64,000 nucleotides of DNA, from positions 18,268,082 to 18,332,081 of the forward strand of contig NC_079974.1 of assembly GCF_029852145.1 (NCBI RefSeq). The letters run 5' to 3'. Below the pieces are notes generated by a model, which saw nothing but the letters and a program-made list of their open reading frames with translations, did no database searches and was not told the DNA's origin. Positions 62,919 to 64,000 of the stretch are shown here, in pieces (within the stretch, counting starts at the first letter, position 1; each line of letters begins with the position of its first letter). The position numbers and the translations under genes are program-made. The stretch comes from Microplitis mediator. Lineage: Eukaryota; Arthropoda; Insecta; Hymenoptera; Braconidae.

Positions 62919-63272
62919 CGGAAATGACAGTGGGACTGATGGCGAGAAAATTGACACACGCAGCACCAGTGCCGTGACCCATGAGTGTTACGTTACCGGG
63001 ATCACCGCCAAAGAGGGCAATGTTCTCTTGTACCCAGTGAAGCGCAGCCAGCTGATCCATGAGACCGTAATTTGCCACCCGTGCTTTTGTATGAGGCGAA
63101 ATGTTGGCGTTAAGAAAGCCCAGTACGCCGAGCCGGTAGTTGATCGTTACGACAACTTGGTCAGTGTAGCTAGCAAGGACACTGCCGTCGTATGGATTTC
63201 CGCTTCCCCAGTCATAGCTCTCGCCGTGGATATATAAAAGTACCGGATGCCTCTTGCCGCTGTCTGACATTC
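62919..63272 (-). CDS. Nlg: Neuroligin coding exon A (esterase-like domain, nucleophile-elbow region)
   Basis: This is an internal exon of a neuroligin, a postsynaptic adhesion protein whose extracellular part is an inactive alpha/beta-hydrolase (cholinesterase-like) domain that binds neurexin. The translation from the ATG at 63270 holds family blocks in order: PVLLYIHGES (residues 9-18), VVVTINYRLGVLGFL (39-53), ANYGLMDQLAALHWVQENI (66-84), FGGDPGNVT (87-95) and MGHGTGAACVNFLAISP (97-113). The elbow reads G-H-G-T-G, so the catalytic Ser position (100) is Gly, as expected of neuroligins. N-glycosylation sequons are N56-I-S and N93-V-T. The acceptor is TTGTTTCAG with the exon starting GA (completing a split codon); the donor is G|GTAAGT, phase 1, matching the split Gly of exon B. 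The ATG at 63270 is internal, not the start codon. Which insect neuroligin paralogue this is cannot be told from the window. Confidence 0.95.
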
Positions 63273-64000
63273 CTGAAACAAGACCAAAACCAAAATGCTT
63301 TACTTCACTGTTGGGAGTGTCTTCTGATTCATCTTATATTATTTTATTTTTATTTTCTCTCCTTCTACTTGAGTTCTTACTCGTCTACCAAGTCGCTCTG
63401 AGATATCGCGACGATGTTATCGACGTCCTTCCGCTTGTCGTAAAAACGAAAAGGTAGAAAACAACCACATGAATTGACAAAATACATGTGCCACTAAAAA
63501 TTTTACAAAAACATATCCCATCGTGATTATGGTTGATGGATTTTCTGAGCTTCCATCAATTTTTATTGGCTCTAAAAAAATTTATTTTATTTTTGTTTCT
63601 CCATTTTCATTAAATATTTATAATTTAAACGTTTTAATATTTTGTTAAATTTAAAGTTTATAAACTTTCAATCAAATTCTAGTGACATTGATTGACGTGA
63701 AAATTTTCTCACCCCTAATTTTAAAAATCGATAATTCATTAATCATTAATAATAATTGCTGCAGAATTATTTTCATAAAAATATATTTTTCTCTCTTAAA
63801 ATATTCTCTAAAAAATATTCAGCATTAAATTGAGTTGATAAATTTAAATAACCGATTTGAGATTTCTCTCAGTAGATCTTTTATTGCTCGAAAAATTTAT
63901 TTGACAATCAATTATAAAAAGCAAAGATAAGAGCGTATATATAATGAGGATCAGTGTCTTTTCACTCTCGTTGCCACGGGGATCGATATTCGTGGTTGAC
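63273..64000 (-). other. Neuroligin intron upstream of exon A (partial)
   Basis: Continuing intron beyond the right edge. A pyrimidine-rich acceptor tract precedes exon A. AT-rich text otherwise; no coding block, repeat or RNA gene was recognised. Upstream neuroligin exons, including the signal peptide and early esterase-like domain, must lie beyond 64000. Confidence 0.75.

Overview
This window is AT-rich animal genomic DNA, almost certainly from an insect. It is dominated by one gene on the minus strand, a neuroligin (a catalytically dead cholinesterase-like synaptic adhesion protein). Six consecutive coding exons were found: 62919-63272, 56945-57254, 56403-56610, 54131-54385, 30850-31004 and 10087-10211. 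All five internal junctions are in phase and all flanking splice sites are GT/AG. The exons encode about 470 residues of the extracellular domain. The N-terminal exons lie beyond 64000. The exon(s) for the stalk, membrane segment and cytoplasmic tail were not found and probably lie beyond position 1. A braconid-type or other parasitoid wasp is a reasonable guess from the AT-richness, the long introns and the many short foldback elements ending in CACGGA-A-rich repeats, but the sequence does not prove it.

Layout, in the gene's reading direction (right to left): part of an upstream intron (63273-64000); exon A; a 5.7 kb intron holding a three-level nested transposon (60530-61598); exons B and C separated by a short 334 bp intron; a 2 kb intron with an un-nested relative of the same transposon (55502-55909); exon D; a 23.1 kb intron crowded with foldback elements (53556-53987, 51783-52297, 50271-50815, 42235-43009, 36160-36828, 33178-33335), dispersed repeats and one possible nested plus-strand terminal exon (45961-46058); exon E; a 20.6 kb intron with a 3.1 kb BEL/Pao-type LTR retrotransposon (24834-27974), two GATC-palindrome elements (20497-20780, 21042-21202) and several tiny MITEs; exon F; and at least 10 kb of further intron.

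The BEL/Pao element is the clearest mobile element. It has 542 bp LTRs that look identical, a 5 bp AATAT target duplication, a tRNA-Tyr-type primer site and a purine tract. Its pol remnant is badly broken and it has no gag, so it was probably mobilised in trans and recently. Its plus strand carries the pentamer TAGCG about 29 times in 2.6 kb, with almost none on the other strand; I cannot explain this.

Most other elements are short palindromic (foldback) DNA elements with 2 bp TA or TG duplications, which suggests a Tc1/mariner/pogo-type transposase acting in trans. No autonomous transposase, tRNA gene, rRNA gene or CRISPR array was recognised. Coordinates are by hand count and may be off by a base or two.
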